Shown piece after piece: positions 47,174 to 56,466 of a stretch of DNA of 64,000 nucleotides. A model generated the notes under the pieces. That model was given only the letters and a program-made list of their open reading frames with translations, did not search any database and was not told the origin of the DNA. The translations under genes and the position numbers were made by a program. Origin of the DNA: Brumimicrobium mesophilum (GTDB lineage Bacteria; Bacteroidota; Bacteroidia; Flavobacteriales_D; Crocinitomicaceae); contig NZ_PVSS01000003.1 of NCBI RefSeq assembly GCF_003025005.1, positions 186,001 through 250,000 on the forward strand, read 5' to 3'. Each line of letters opens with the position of its first letter. Positions within the stretch are counted from its first letter, which is position 1.

Positions 47174-48100
47174 ATGAAACAAACAACTAACCAATTAATG
47201 ATGATTCGCCCCGTGGCTTTTCGAAAAAATGAAGAAACAGCGGAGAATAATTTTTTTCAACAAGATATTGAAGGCACACCTGAAGAAATTAATCTTGCAG
47301 CTCAAAATGAATTTGATGGACTCGTTCAAAAGTTAAGAGATTATGGAGTTAAAGTTCATGTTTTCGACGATATTGCTGAAAACAATTCTCCAGACTCTGT
47401 CTTCCCAAACAACTGGGTATCCTTTCACGAAGAAAAAACAGCAATTCTATATCCATTATTTGCTGTGAATAGAAGGGTAGAACGAAGAGAAGAATTGATA
47501 TGTCAAATTGGTGACACGGAATATGTCATTATCATAATTGTATCTGATTACATAGGGAATGAAGATGATAATAAGTATTTGGAAGGCACAGGAAGTTTAG
47601 TTTTAGATAGAGGAAATAAAAAAGTTTACTGTGGACTGTCTGAACGATCACACGAAAGTTTAGTTCATGAATTTAGTAATGATCAAGGCTATACTCCAAT
47701 TGTTTTTGTGGCCAATCAAACTGTAAATGGTATGCGTAAACCAATTTACCATACAAATGTGATGTTGTCGATTGCTGAAACCTTTGCAGTTGTTTGTTTA
47801 GAGTCTATTGATGATATAGATCAAAGAAATATAGTTATTCAAAACTTAACTAATGACGGAAAAGAAATAATTGAAATTTCAGAAAGACAAATGCACTCGT
47901 TTGCTGGGAATATGTTGCAGGTTGAAAGTGAAAATGGTAGTAAAGCTATGGTAATGAGTGAACAAGCTTACAGTAGTCTAACAGAAAGTCAAATCGTAAG
48001 TATAGAAAGCCACTGTGATATTTTATTTAGCGATCTTACAACTATTGAAACTTTAGGAGGAGGTAGTGCCAGATGTATGATGGCGGAGGTGTTTTTATAA
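47174..48100 (+). CDS. ctlX: citrulline utilization hydrolase CtlX-type (amidinotransferase fold)
   Basis: A 308-residue protein of the arginine deiminase/amidinotransferase superfamily. SPDSVFPNNWVSFH near residue 75 is the substrate-binding segment, RQMHSFAGNMLQVE carries the catalytic His, and the catalytic Cys is Cys301 in GGGSARCMMAEVFL. These are the hallmarks of CtlX. It hydrolyses citrulline or a related guanidino/ureido compound. CtlX is the closest remembered family. The isolated location gives no further clue. A TACCTTGT sequence before the start is one base from a -7 box. Confidence 0.82.
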   Translation: MKQTTNQLMMIRPVAFRKNEETAENNFFQQDIEGTPEEINLAAQNEFDGLVQKLRDYGVKVHVFDDIAENNSPDSVFPNNWVSFHEEKTAILYPLFAVNRRVERREELICQIGDTEYVIIIIVSDYIGNEDDNKYLEGTGSLVLDRGNKKVYCGLSERSHESLVHEFSNDQGYTPIVFVANQTVNGMRKPIYHTNVMLSIAETFAVVCLESIDDIDQRNIVIQNLTNDGKEIIEISERQMHSFAGNMLQVESENGSKAMVMSEQAYSSLTESQIVSIESHCDILFSDLTTIETLGGGSARCMMAEVFL

Positions 48101-48224
48101 ACCTTTCTTTTTATCCTAAATAAAAATAATTATTAATCAAGTAAACGAATTAAAAATAATATAGAATTGACACTAAGTTAACATGTTTAAAAATATTTAT
48201 TAATTATTGGATTATTATTCGTGA

Positions 48225-48250
48225 TTGAATAAAAAGTTTTACTACCTTTG
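48225..48250 (+). promoter_or_regulatory. promoter of the candidate small RNA
   Basis: TTG (48225-48227) and TACCTTTG (48243-48250), spacer 15 bp (shorter than the usual 17-23). The start would be near 48257. Confidence 0.4.
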
Positions 48251-48256
48251 TTATGA

Positions 48257-48335
48257 TTTAGGTGGTTAGGTTAGGTTGATTAGTAAGAGGGAATATGGAC
48301 GCTCGTCCAATTCCCTCTTACGCTTTTATAGAGTT
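48257..48335 (+). ncRNA. candidate small RNA with a 17-bp stem
   Basis: A roughly 80-nt transcript predicted from the promoter at 48225-48250. It starts GATTTAGGTGGTTAGG and carries a long hairpin: GTAAGAGGGAAT (48283-48294) and ATTCCCTCTTAC (48310-48321), plus TGGAC/GTCCA with loop GCTC, one bulged A at 48295. The stem is followed by GCTTTTAT, a weak terminator tail. It lies alone in a long intergenic region. The layout is like that of structured RNAs predicted in Bacteroidota (6S or Flavo-1 kind), but I cannot test the class. Confidence 0.5.
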
Positions 48336-48959
48336 TTCAATTTCTCACTATTACTAGATTCTAAAACCCATTTCTTTTATTTGTTAACAATTTATTAATT
48401 TAGCTTGGCAATAATCATCATCTTTTGACGCTTATTTTGAATTTTTTAGTAAAAATCTATCCGATATTTTAGTAGTAAAATATTACCTTCAAGCCAATGA
48501 GTTTATTGGTCAGTAAAACTTTTGAATAACATTCGCTTTTCAATAAGGAGGAGAATACCTGGTGAATCAGATTAATGCAAGAAATAGGAGTTTTAATTGA
48601 AATGATGGGCTATTAGAATTGTAAGCACATCAACTCAATGGAAAGAGCATTTATAACTCATTTAATAGAATCAGAATACCCAACTTATAATGTTTCAACG
48701 GCTTACAATTTAAGTTTAATAAAAAGAAAACAATTAGAAACTGAAAGCTTCTTTACTTTTATAGGCTATTGATAATTTTCTAGATACTCATTATATGCTT
48801 ACATGGTTTATATGCTTTGAATAACTTCATGTAGGCTTAGCACTTGAAAAGAAAATGATTGAGAAGCTTTATTCTTAAATTACAATAGGGTAGAACTAAT
48901 CAAAATTTAAATTGTAATTTGATTTAAAATACGCACAGATTAATGTCATTTGGGATAAA

Positions 48960-50009
48960 CTACTGCTTTTTAGTTTTTAAAATAAAAACAACGAAAATCA
49001 ATGCAAGGGCTAATATTATTAAAATAAGAATAGAGTTATCAATCCATGGTAAATAATCTTTCTGACCCTTTTTTTTCGGTGGTGGAGTATAACTTGATAT
49101 TGAACTTGAATCTATTTCAGACTTCTCTTTGAAATTTGTTTTGATTTGAAAACGATTGTTGATTACCTTTCCAAATTTGTGTTTAAAACTTATGGGTATA
49201 AAGTTTTTCTCACTCATTTCATCGTTGATATTATTATACTTTTCAGCTAAATATAAATCATTGGTATAGTAATGACGAGATGCAGAATAATAAAAATGTG
49301 CATTGGTGATATAGAAATATTTTTTTTGAAAATCTCCCATTTCCTCAAATGCTTGAGATAAAATATAGTCATTCCCATCATGAAAAGTTGTGAAATACCT
49401 TAAGGCTGAATCAATTGCGAAAGCGATACTCACTAATTTGTTGTTTTGTGGTGATTTATCTCGATTAAATTCTTCTAAGGATGGATCTTTCAAAATTGTA
49501 AAAATGGAGGTGGAATCTTGAATGAATGTTTTTTGTTTTGATTTTTGATAGGCATTTGTTAAATCTGAAACAGCGGACTTAATGCTGTATATCATTGATT
49601 TATCATCTGAAATGGTCCTAGAATTATAATTTTTCAACATTTCGAATCGATCTAAATGCTGTAATGTTGTTCTGTAGAGCATTTGCGCGTGAGGTTCTTG
49701 AATTGTATCAATATTCAATCTTGCAAAAATACTTAATGCCAATTCATATTTTTCCAAATGTACATTTTCATAAGCGTAAAAAAGACTATCTGATCCAACC
49801 CATTCACTTGTTGGTAGTTTTAAAATCTCCTCAAATTTAATTGTCATATAAAGTGGAGGAGTAGGCTGTCTATGGTATTTTAAAACATTAAAAAGATAGG
49901 TGCTTTCTTGTTTTGGTGGATTTTTATAATCAATTTTCTGACTCAAAACAAATGTCGTATTAATGAATAATACGCATGTGAGAATTGTGTATTTTATTAT
50001 GTTTTTCAT
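48960..50009 (-). CDS. uncharacterised protein with signal peptide and C-terminal membrane helix
   Basis: A 349-residue protein. N-terminal signal peptide (MKNIIKYTILTCVLFINTTFVLS), a helical TPR-like middle (FYAYENVHLEKYELALSIFARL) and a single C-terminal transmembrane helix at about 324-345, followed by KTKKQ. It is therefore likely bound to the inner membrane with most of the protein in the periplasm. The start overlaps the stop of the DUF4159 gene by four bases. I do not recognise the family. Confidence 0.7.
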   Translation of the reverse strand: MKNIIKYTILTCVLFINTTFVLSQKIDYKNPPKQESTYLFNVLKYHRQPTPPLYMTIKFEEILKLPTSEWVGSDSLFYAYENVHLEKYELALSIFARLNIDTIQEPHAQMLYRTTLQHLDRFEMLKNYNSRTISDDKSMIYSIKSAVSDLTNAYQKSKQKTFIQDSTSIFTILKDPSLEEFNRDKSPQNNKLVSIAFAIDSALRYFTTFHDGNDYILSQAFEEMGDFQKKYFYITNAHFYYSASRHYYTNDLYLAEKYNNINDEMSEKNFIPISFKHKFGKVINNRFQIKTNFKEKSEIDSSSISSYTPPPKKKGQKDYLPWIDNSILILIILALALIFVVFILKTKKQ

Positions 50010-50665
50010 TCTAAACCTCCATTAATTAGTGCAAATTGTAAAATGTTAAGTCCCATTTTTAAAGATTTCTCATGGTTTTCTTGTGTATCGCTATGAACAG
50101 AAATATCTTCCCAACCATCTCCCAAATCGGTTTCATAGGTGTAGAGTAAAACCAGCCTTCCTTCAATAAACACCCCAAAAGCTTGAGCACGATTTCCGTC
50201 ATGTTCATGAATTTTGGGTAATCCATTGAAATTAAATTTTTGTTTGAATAAAGGGTGATCAAAAGGTATTTCTACCATTTTTAAATTAGGGAATAACTTT
50301 TCTATTTCAGGACGGATGTATTGATCCATGCCATAATTATCATCAATGTGTAAAAATCCTCCACCAATAAGATAATTCCTCAAATTTTCTCTTTCAGAAT
50401 TGGAAAACACAACATTCCCGTGTCCCGTCATATGAACAAATGGATATGTGAATAGGAGAGGAGAACCAACATCTACATATGGAACTTCTGGATTAATGTT
50501 AGCATTTAATTGCTGGTTGGCAAATTCCACAAGGTTGGGCACAGCGGTTGGATTAGCATAAAAATCTCCACCACCATTATATTTTAGAACAGCCAATTGA
50601 TAACTGCCTTGTCCAAAAGCAATTGACAGCATAGAAAATGATAAAATACTCAATATTAATTTCAT
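50006..50665 (-). CDS. DUF4159 domain-containing secreted protein
   Basis: A 219-residue protein with a signal peptide (MKLILSILSFSMLSIAFG) if started at ATG 50665. The longer frame to 50704 overlaps the rsmE gene and lacks a signal. The YQLAVLKYNGGGDFYANPTAVPNLVEF and FVHMTGHGNVVFSNSERENLRNYLIGGGFLHIDDNYGMD segments are typical of DUF4159. The fold resembles a glutamine-amidotransferase-like flavodoxin-like domain. The function is unknown. It overlaps the next gene by four bases. Confidence 0.75.
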   Translation of the reverse strand: MKLILSILSFSMLSIAFGQGSYQLAVLKYNGGGDFYANPTAVPNLVEFANQQLNANINPEVPYVDVGSPLLFTYPFVHMTGHGNVVFSNSERENLRNYLIGGGFLHIDDNYGMDQYIRPEIEKLFPNLKMVEIPFDHPLFKQKFNFNGLPKIHEHDGNRAQAFGVFIEGRLVLLYTYETDLGDGWEDISVHSDTQENHEKSLKMGLNILQFALINGGLE

Positions 50666-50675
50666 AATTGGACTT

Positions 50676-51404
50676 CTAACGTTCTTCAAAAAATAACTTA
50701 ACATTCATACATGCATAAACTCCAGCAGTTTCTGTCCTTAAACGTGTTTTACCCAAAGTTACGGCTTGATATCCATTTTCGAGTGCTTTTTTAACTTCAT
50801 TTAAGGTAAAGTCTCCTTCTGGTCCGATTAAAATTGGGGTGTTATGGCTAATCCAATTGCTTGAATCTCGTTTTAATTGCTTATGAATTGAAGTATTTCT
50901 TTCTTCTTCTTCATAACAATGAGCGATCAATCCATTCGGGTGTTTCGTTATAAATTCATCAATGGTTGTCAATTCGTTTAACTTCGGAATAAACAATCGT
51001 TTGGATTGCTTCATCGCCGAAACCAGAATCTTTTGAAATCGCTCATTTTTGATTTGCTTGCGCTCGGCATTTTTGCATAAAATCGGAGTGATTTCATGGA
51101 TTCCTAATTCTGTGGCTTTCTCTAAAAACCACTCAAATCGGTCATTGTTTTTAGTGGGAGCAATTGCAATATGAATATGATGTTCATCTTGTTTTTCTTT
51201 TTGAAACCCCATTTTCTTTACCACCACTGCTTTTGGTGCGTTATTAGTAATTTCTCCTGTAAAGACTACGCCTGTTCCATTTACAATTTCCATTTGATCA
51301 CCAACAATCATTCTTAAGACCTTTGAGGCATGTCTAGATTCATCCGGTGGTAATGTAACCTGATCCTGATCTAAAGTTGCGATATCAATATAAAATCTTC
51401 TCAT
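50676..51404 (-). CDS. rsmE: 16S rRNA (uracil(1498)-N(3))-methyltransferase
   Basis: A 242-residue SPOUT-class methyltransferase. N-terminal PUA-like domain with SRHASKVLRMIVGDQMEIVNGTG, then the knot: KNNDRFEWFLEKATELGIHEITPI and LIGPEGDFTLNEVKKA, TLGKTRLRTETAGVYA. RsmE methylates U1498 of 16S rRNA in the 30S subunit. Normal length. In an operon with holA (9 bp upstream) and the DUF4159 gene. Confidence 0.93.
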   Translation of the reverse strand: MRRFYIDIATLDQDQVTLPPDESRHASKVLRMIVGDQMEIVNGTGVVFTGEITNNAPKAVVVKKMGFQKEKQDEHHIHIAIAPTKNNDRFEWFLEKATELGIHEITPILCKNAERKQIKNERFQKILVSAMKQSKRLFIPKLNELTTIDEFITKHPNGLIAHCYEEEERNTSIHKQLKRDSSNWISHNTPILIGPEGDFTLNEVKKALENGYQAVTLGKTRLRTETAGVYACMNVKLFFEER

Positions 51405-51413
51405 CTTAATAAA

Positions 51414-52406
51414 TTAATGCATTAAAAGGTAAATCAATTCTCGGAGTAAATCAGAATCACTTCCTGGTCCTCGGTTTATCCCTTTACTTTTTAAATCGTA
51501 CTCTTGGAGTGTTGAAATATTCTTGGCAATCTTTTTAGGATTGTATATACGTTTGGCTTGTAAAACTTCTTTTGCTGCTGGATAACTCATCTTTAAGGCA
51601 GACATTAATCCGTTAATATCACTGGCATTCGAAAAATGAGCTTTCATTAATCTTTCGTGAAACCCAAATAACAATGGAATTAATTGCGTTATATGTGCAG
51701 CTTTAGGGTTCTGCTCAAAATAATTGATGATTTTGTTGGCTTTCAAAATGTCTCTAGAAGCCAAAGCATTAGTTAATTCAAATGCGTTGTAATCCTTAGA
51801 AATCCCAATGTTTTCTTCAATATGGACTTCACTAATTTGAGTTCCTTTTTCGAGAACTAACATAAGTTTCTCGAGTTCCTTTGCTATTTTTCCTAAATCA
51901 GCTCCTAAAAATTCCACCAAAAGCATAGTCGCTTTTTGATTGATAGAATACCCTTTCTCTTTTAAGTAAGTAATAATCCATCCATCAACTTGATTCTCGT
52001 AAAGCTTCTTACTTTCAAAAATAACCCCGTTTTTCTTTATGGATTTAAAGTATTTTTTTCTTGAATCGGCTTTCTTGTGTTTATGAGCTAAAATCAAAAC
52101 TGTGGTAGGTGAGGGCTTCTCAAAATAAGCTTCCATCATTCCCCAATCTTTTACATCTTGCGCCTCTTTCACAATAACCAACTGGCGTTCTGCCATCATA
52201 GGGAATTGCTTAACTTGCTCTTGGAGCTTCCCCATATCGGCATCTTTTCCATATAAAACGGTCAAGTTAAAATCACGTTCGCTCTCATCTAAAATATATT
52301 TAGTTGCAGCTTCAGTAATTTGATCAATATAGAAAGACTCGTCCCCATGGATTAAATACAATGGATTCGGAGTTTTATCCTTAAACTGTTTTATAATTTC
52401 TTTCAC
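51414..52406 (-). CDS. holA: DNA polymerase III delta subunit
   Basis: A roughly 330-residue clamp-loader subunit. LYLIHGDESFYIDQIT is the N-terminal P-loop-like hallmark of HolA, FNLTVLYGKDADMGKLQEQVKQFPMMAERQLVIVKEAQDVKDW is the rest of domain I, and the C-terminal collar helices follow. The start is not certain: no ATG is in frame. GTG at 52406 (VKEIIKQFKDK) is the best choice and gives the usual N-terminus; a TTG at 52442 is possible. It loads the beta clamp in replication. First gene of the holA-rsmE-DUF4159 cluster. Confidence 0.86.
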   Translation of the reverse strand: MKEIIKQFKDKTPNPLYLIHGDESFYIDQITEAATKYILDESERDFNLTVLYGKDADMGKLQEQVKQFPMMAERQLVIVKEAQDVKDWGMMEAYFEKPSPTTVLILAHKHKKADSRKKYFKSIKKNGVIFESKKLYENQVDGWIITYLKEKGYSINQKATMLLVEFLGADLGKIAKELEKLMLVLEKGTQISEVHIEENIGISKDYNAFELTNALASRDILKANKIINYFEQNPKAAHITQLIPLLFGFHERLMKAHFSNASDINGLMSALKMSYPAAKEVLQAKRIYNPKKIAKNISTLQEYDLKSKGINRGPGSDSDLLRELIYLLMH

Positions 52407-52533
52407 GCTAATTTGAATCAATATGGGTTTAAAATAACACAAATTTTGCTTGTTAACCTTCGTTTTTATGGCAAAATTTATGTTTGTGAATATGTTGCGT
52501 TTGACAGTGAACGGATCTCTCTTTTGAATTGTT

Positions 52534-52613
52534 GCCTTCGACAGGCTCAGTCAACGGGATTCCTTTTTCGGCGACTGAGCCTGTCGAAGGCTCAGTAAAA
52601 AGCTGTCGAAGCC
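52534..52613. repeat. inverted repeat of CTTCGACAGGCTCAG type
   Basis: GCCTTCGACAGGCTCAGTC (52534-52552) is perfectly repeated in inverse at 52573-52591 (19-bp arms, 20-nt spacer). A third partial copy AGCTGTCGAAGCC is at 52601-52613. This is a REP-like extragenic palindrome found repeatedly in several Bacteroidota genomes. A spurious short frame (RLSLSKA type) is produced on it. Confidence 0.85.
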
Positions 52614-52644
52614 ACCGAAAACCACCTATTCTAATCCCAACGAA

Positions 52645-54033
52645 TTAATAGTTTTCTAAGAAATTGTTCAATAACCTCACCCCAGTTCCAGTTCCACCTT
52701 TTCCTTTATAATTATCAGTTGAACCTAAAAATGCTGGTCCAGCAATATCTAAATGAATATAAGGCGATTTTACAAAGTGCTCAAGGAATTTTCCTGCAGT
52801 AATACTTCCTGCATATTTTCCACCCAGATTTTTAAGATCGGCAATTGAAGATTTCACTTCTTCTGCGTAATCGTCCCAAAATGGCATTTGAGCTAATCTC
52901 TCATGCACATTGTAACCAGATTTGATTAAATCATTGATAATCTTTTGATCAGCATTCCCCATTACACAAGCTCCTTTCTGTCCAATCGCAGCTACCGCAG
53001 CACCTGTTAAAGTTGCTGCATCAATTACCAATTCAGGCTCTAATTCATTTGAATAAGCCAAAGCATCCGCCAAAATCATTCTTCCTTCAGCGTCAGTGTT
53101 CAAAACTTCAACCGTAGTTCCGTCATACATTGTAATCACATCACCTGGAACATAAGCATTTCCACCAGGACGATTATCCGTTGCTGGAATGAGCGCAATT
53201 ATGTGTAAATCTAACTCATTCATTGCTGCTGCGTAGATCGCTCCAGCCATGCAAGCTGCTCCTCCCATGTCACTTTTCATGATGTCCATTGAACCAGAAG
53301 TTGGCTTTATACTCATACCTCCAGTATCGTAAACAACACCTTTTCCAACTAATACAATTGGTTTTTTATTTTTAGGATTTTTTGGTTTGTACTCTGCGAT
53401 TGTAAATGTTGGCTCATCAACTGAACCTAAATTTACTGCCAACAATCCACCCATTTTTAATTCCTCAATCTTCTTTTTGTCGAAAACTGTCACTTTTAAA
53501 TTATCTACACTTTCAAAAGATTGAATTTCTTTCGCTAATTGCGGTGCTGTTAAATAGGAGAGTGGTTCATTTACCATGTCTCTTGACCAATAAACGGCTT
53601 TCGTAGTGTTATTTAATCGACTAATTTCTTTTTCTTCAAAGTCATTCAATAAATTGATTTCACTTAATTGATAACGTTTTTTATCTGCATCTTTAAAATA
53701 CTTTAAAAACTGATAATTTGATAAAGCCAATCCTTCAGCAACTGCTAGTGAAGCAGTTTTGTTTCCAGAAATAAAAATTTCCTCGGCTGATTTCGCGAGT
53801 TTAGTTCTAATTTCATGTCCAGCAACACGCATTTTCTCTAAATTATCATTCGATTTTACGAAGAAAATAAATTGTTCACCTAACTTTAAATAATCTGATA
53901 TATCATCGGAAGCAATGAATGATTTAGCGTTTTCATCGACAATTGCAGGAACTCCTTCAACAGTTTTGAATTCATTACCGATTATAAATATTATATGTCC
54001 TTCTTTAGAATATGATTTACCTTGTTTGATCAT
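52645..54033 (-). CDS. leucyl aminopeptidase (M17 family)
   Basis: A 462-residue cytosolic metallo-aminopeptidase. VLVGKGVVYDTGGMSIKP and MKSDMGGAACMAGAI bind the two zinc ions (Lys, Asp residues). EVLNTDAEGRMILADALAYSN is the NTDAEGR signature with catalytic Arg. The C-terminal ends with a normal M17 domain. It removes N-terminal amino acids, Leu preferentially. A full promoter precedes the gene. Compared with PepA (about 500 residues) the N-terminal domain is slightly shorter. Confidence 0.93.
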   Translation of the reverse strand: MIKQGKSYSKEGHIIFIIGNEFKTVEGVPAIVDENAKSFIASDDISDYLKLGEQFIFFVKSNDNLEKMRVAGHEIRTKLAKSAEEIFISGNKTASLAVAEGLALSNYQFLKYFKDADKKRYQLSEINLLNDFEEKEISRLNNTTKAVYWSRDMVNEPLSYLTAPQLAKEIQSFESVDNLKVTVFDKKKIEELKMGGLLAVNLGSVDEPTFTIAEYKPKNPKNKKPIVLVGKGVVYDTGGMSIKPTSGSMDIMKSDMGGAACMAGAIYAAAMNELDLHIIALIPATDNRPGGNAYVPGDVITMYDGTTVEVLNTDAEGRMILADALAYSNELEPELVIDAATLTGAAVAAIGQKGACVMGNADQKIINDLIKSGYNVHERLAQMPFWDDYAEEVKSSIADLKNLGGKYAGSITAGKFLEHFVKSPYIHLDIAGPAFLGSTDNYKGKGGTGTGVRLLNNFLENY

Positions 54034-54059
54034 TGTTTTGATATAAATTTTTTGTTTCC

Positions 54060-54090
54060 CAAAAGTAACACATTTGAGAGATTATATCAA
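54060..54090 (-). promoter_or_regulatory. promoter of the leucyl aminopeptidase gene
   Basis: Minus strand TTG (54090-54088), 20 bp, TACTTTTG (54067-54060), a full match, with a start near 54053 and a short leader before ATG 54033. Confidence 0.6.
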
Positions 54091-54172
54091 TAATGAATGA
54101 CGAAGTGCTGCGGAAAGAATTCATTGTTCTCCAATATCCTTCATACTTTTTTCATCATAATTATTATCTTGT

Positions 54173-54180
54173 TACTTTTG
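54173..54180 (+). promoter_or_regulatory. probable -7 box of the BCCT transporter gene
   Basis: TACTTTTG matches TAnnTTTG, 78 bp before the start. No TTG at the right distance. Confidence 0.3.
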
Positions 54181-54257
54181 AAATTTGAGATGAAAATATC
54201 ATAAGTTGAGGGGAAGTATGCCCACAAAACTCAATTCGATTAAATAATAAAAGTTTT

Positions 54258-56273
54258 ATGAGTAGTAAGCTGAAGTTACAATCCACTTTAAGTAAAGGAA
54301 TTTTTATTCCTAGCATGGTATTTATTATTGGTGTATGTTTACTTTCTGCTATTTTTCCAGAATTTACAATATCCATACTCGACTTTATAAAAAGTTACAT
54401 ATTTAAGAATTTATATTATGTATTTGTATGGTCCGTGACTGCATTTGTGTTGTTTTTGATCTTTTTACTTTTTACGAAATATGGAAACATAAAATTAGGA
54501 AAGAATAATAGCAAACCGGAATATTCTTTTTTCTCGTGGATTTCCATGCTTTTTGCTGCGGGAATGGGAATTGGTTTGATGTACTTTAGTGTAGCCGAAC
54601 CAATGCAGCATTACACACACGATGCATTTTCTGAAAACACACCCTTTCAAAGGGCAAATGATGCACAGCTCTTTACATTCTTTCATTGGGGCGTTCATGC
54701 TTGGGCTATTTACGGAGTAGTTGGATTATCACTTTCTTATTTTGCTTATCGTTATCGCTTGCCTTTATCTTTACGCAGCTGTTTTTATCCACTTTTGAAA
54801 GATAGAATTAAAGGAAGGTGGGGAAATGTAATTGATATATTTGCTTTATGCAGTACTTTCTTTGGAATTACAACAACTCTAGGTTTTGGGGTTTTACAAT
54901 TGAATTCAGGGCTTGAAAAATTCAACGTGGTTCCTGATACTAGTTTCTTTTATCAAGCATTAATTGTTATTGTCCTAGTTTCAATTTCAGTTTTTTCAGC
55001 AGTAAGTGGTTTAGATAAAGGCGTTAAGATTTTAAGCCGTATCAATATTATTAGTGTTGTGGTACTTTTATTATTTGTTCTTTTTTTAGGTCCATCGGTT
55101 TATTTAATTGGAACTTTTACTGATGGACTCGGTAACTATGTTTCAAATTTTTTCGACCTTACATTTTCCACTTACGCCAGTGAAGAGGCCAAACAGCCAT
55201 GGTTTTTTGATTGGACCATTTTGTATTGGGCATGGTGGATTTCATGGTCTCCTTATGTAGGAATATTTATTGCAAGAATTTCTAAAGGACGAACCATAAG
55301 AGAATTTGTTTCAGCAGTATTGATTATTCCAACCTTGTTTAATTTTATTTGGATGTCCGTTTTTGGAAACAGTGCGATTTGGTTTGATCAAAATATAGCC
55401 AATGGTGCATTGAGTTTACTTGCTGGTGATCCAGACGTGTTGATGTTTAGCTTTTTAGAGTATTTACCATTATCAGAAATTACGAGCTTTTTAACTTTAG
55501 CAATAATTATTATTTTCTTTGTTACATCTGCCGATTCTGGGATATTCGTAATGAATGGAATTGCCACTAAAAATGCAGTTTCTTCTCCTAAATGGCAAAT
55601 TGTTAGTTGGGGAGTTTTACTCGCCTCGTTAGCATTAATGTTATTGCGGGCAGGAGGACTACAGGCATTGCAGTCCATGACCTTAATTACTGCCTTACCC
55701 TTTGCAATAATAATGCTTCTGTTTATAGTAAGCTTTGTCAAGGCCTTAATTATTGATCAAAACTATTATGAACGTAATTACTCTGTTTCAACAGTTCCGT
55801 GGTCAGGTCAATCATGGAGATCAAGACTTGAACAAATTATTTCATTTAGTGATAAAAATACAACGAATAGTTATATCGAAAAGACTGTAATACCTGCATT
55901 TGAAAGCTTGCATAAAGAGTTTTTAGAGAATGGTGTGAATGCCAAGCTTAATTATTTTGAAGATCCTAAAAAGATTGAAATTGAAGTTGAATATGACTTA
56001 ATCAATAACTTTATTTATGGAGTCAAAAATGAGTCTAAACTTGTATCCGATAGTCTGATGAATGAGCAAAACTTAAATGCTGTTGAAAATAATCGTGTTT
56101 ATTTCCCAAAGTCATATTTTGGCGATGAGCGAGAAGGTTATGATGTTCAACTCTTTACCGAAAATGAATTGATTTCAGATATTTTAAAACATTATGAGCG
56201 ATTTTTAGTCATTGTTTCGGACGAAAAAAATAAATTGTTTGCAAGTCGTAACGGAAATAAAAAAATGAAATAG
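54258..56273 (+). CDS. BCCT-family transporter (betaine/choline/carnitine)
   Basis: A 671-residue membrane protein with 12 predicted helices. SWISMLFAAGMGIGLMYFSVAEPMQHY and a TILYWAWWISWSPYVGIFIARISKGRTIREFV segment (Trp-rich motif WAWWISW) are diagnostic of BCCT proteins. The C-terminal about 160 residues are hydrophilic, probably the regulatory tail as in BetP. It imports osmoprotectants such as betaine or choline, driven by Na+ or H+. Substrate not certain. Confidence 0.9.
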   Translation: MSSKLKLQSTLSKGIFIPSMVFIIGVCLLSAIFPEFTISILDFIKSYIFKNLYYVFVWSVTAFVLFLIFLLFTKYGNIKLGKNNSKPEYSFFSWISMLFAAGMGIGLMYFSVAEPMQHYTHDAFSENTPFQRANDAQLFTFFHWGVHAWAIYGVVGLSLSYFAYRYRLPLSLRSCFYPLLKDRIKGRWGNVIDIFALCSTFFGITTTLGFGVLQLNSGLEKFNVVPDTSFFYQALIVIVLVSISVFSAVSGLDKGVKILSRINIISVVVLLLFVLFLGPSVYLIGTFTDGLGNYVSNFFDLTFSTYASEEAKQPWFFDWTILYWAWWISWSPYVGIFIARISKGRTIREFVSAVLIIPTLFNFIWMSVFGNSAIWFDQNIANGALSLLAGDPDVLMFSFLEYLPLSEITSFLTLAIIIIFFVTSADSGIFVMNGIATKNAVSSPKWQIVSWGVLLASLALMLLRAGGLQALQSMTLITALPFAIIMLLFIVSFVKALIIDQNYYERNYSVSTVPWSGQSWRSRLEQIISFSDKNTTNSYIEKTVIPAFESLHKEFLENGVNAKLNYFEDPKKIEIEVEYDLINNFIYGVKNESKLVSDSLMNEQNLNAVENNRVYFPKSYFGDEREGYDVQLFTENELISDILKHYERFLVIVSDEKNKLFASRNGNKKMK

Positions 56274-56466
56274 TAAGTTTTCTTAATGAATCACTTAGTT
56301 TTTAACTTTTTATTCTTTTAATGGTAATCACTCTTTCAGTTTCATTTGTTTTTCATATTCCTCTATGACTATAAACTATTTAATGAAGAATTTACTTTTC
56401 ATTAGAAAGTAGAATATTTTATTACTTTAATGAGAGACTTCTTAAAATCAAGCGGATTTTAAATTA

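Larger units (their letters stand above)
48101..48959. other. long intergenic region (859 bp) with a small RNA candidate
   Basis: Holds the promoter and hairpin of a candidate small RNA (48225-48335). The remainder is AT-rich. A 44-codon frame at 48638-48772 (MERAFITHLIESEYPTYNVS...) and a very strong ribosome-binding site (AAGGAGG, 48546-48552) preceding only a 12-codon frame are not convincing genes. Confidence 0.5.

Noticed and set aside
48546-48600. Very strong Shine-Dalgarno sequence (AAGGAGG) before a GTG frame
   Set aside because: The frame is only 12 codons and this lineage rarely uses such sites; I could not show it to be a leader peptide.
48638-48772. 44-codon frame MERAFITHLIESEYPTYN
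   Set aside because: No promoter, ribosome-binding site or family is recognised; may be a decayed gene.
52413-52598. Short plus-strand frame over the REP-like repeat
   Set aside because: The RLSLSKA-like translation is a known artefact of the repeat, not a gene.
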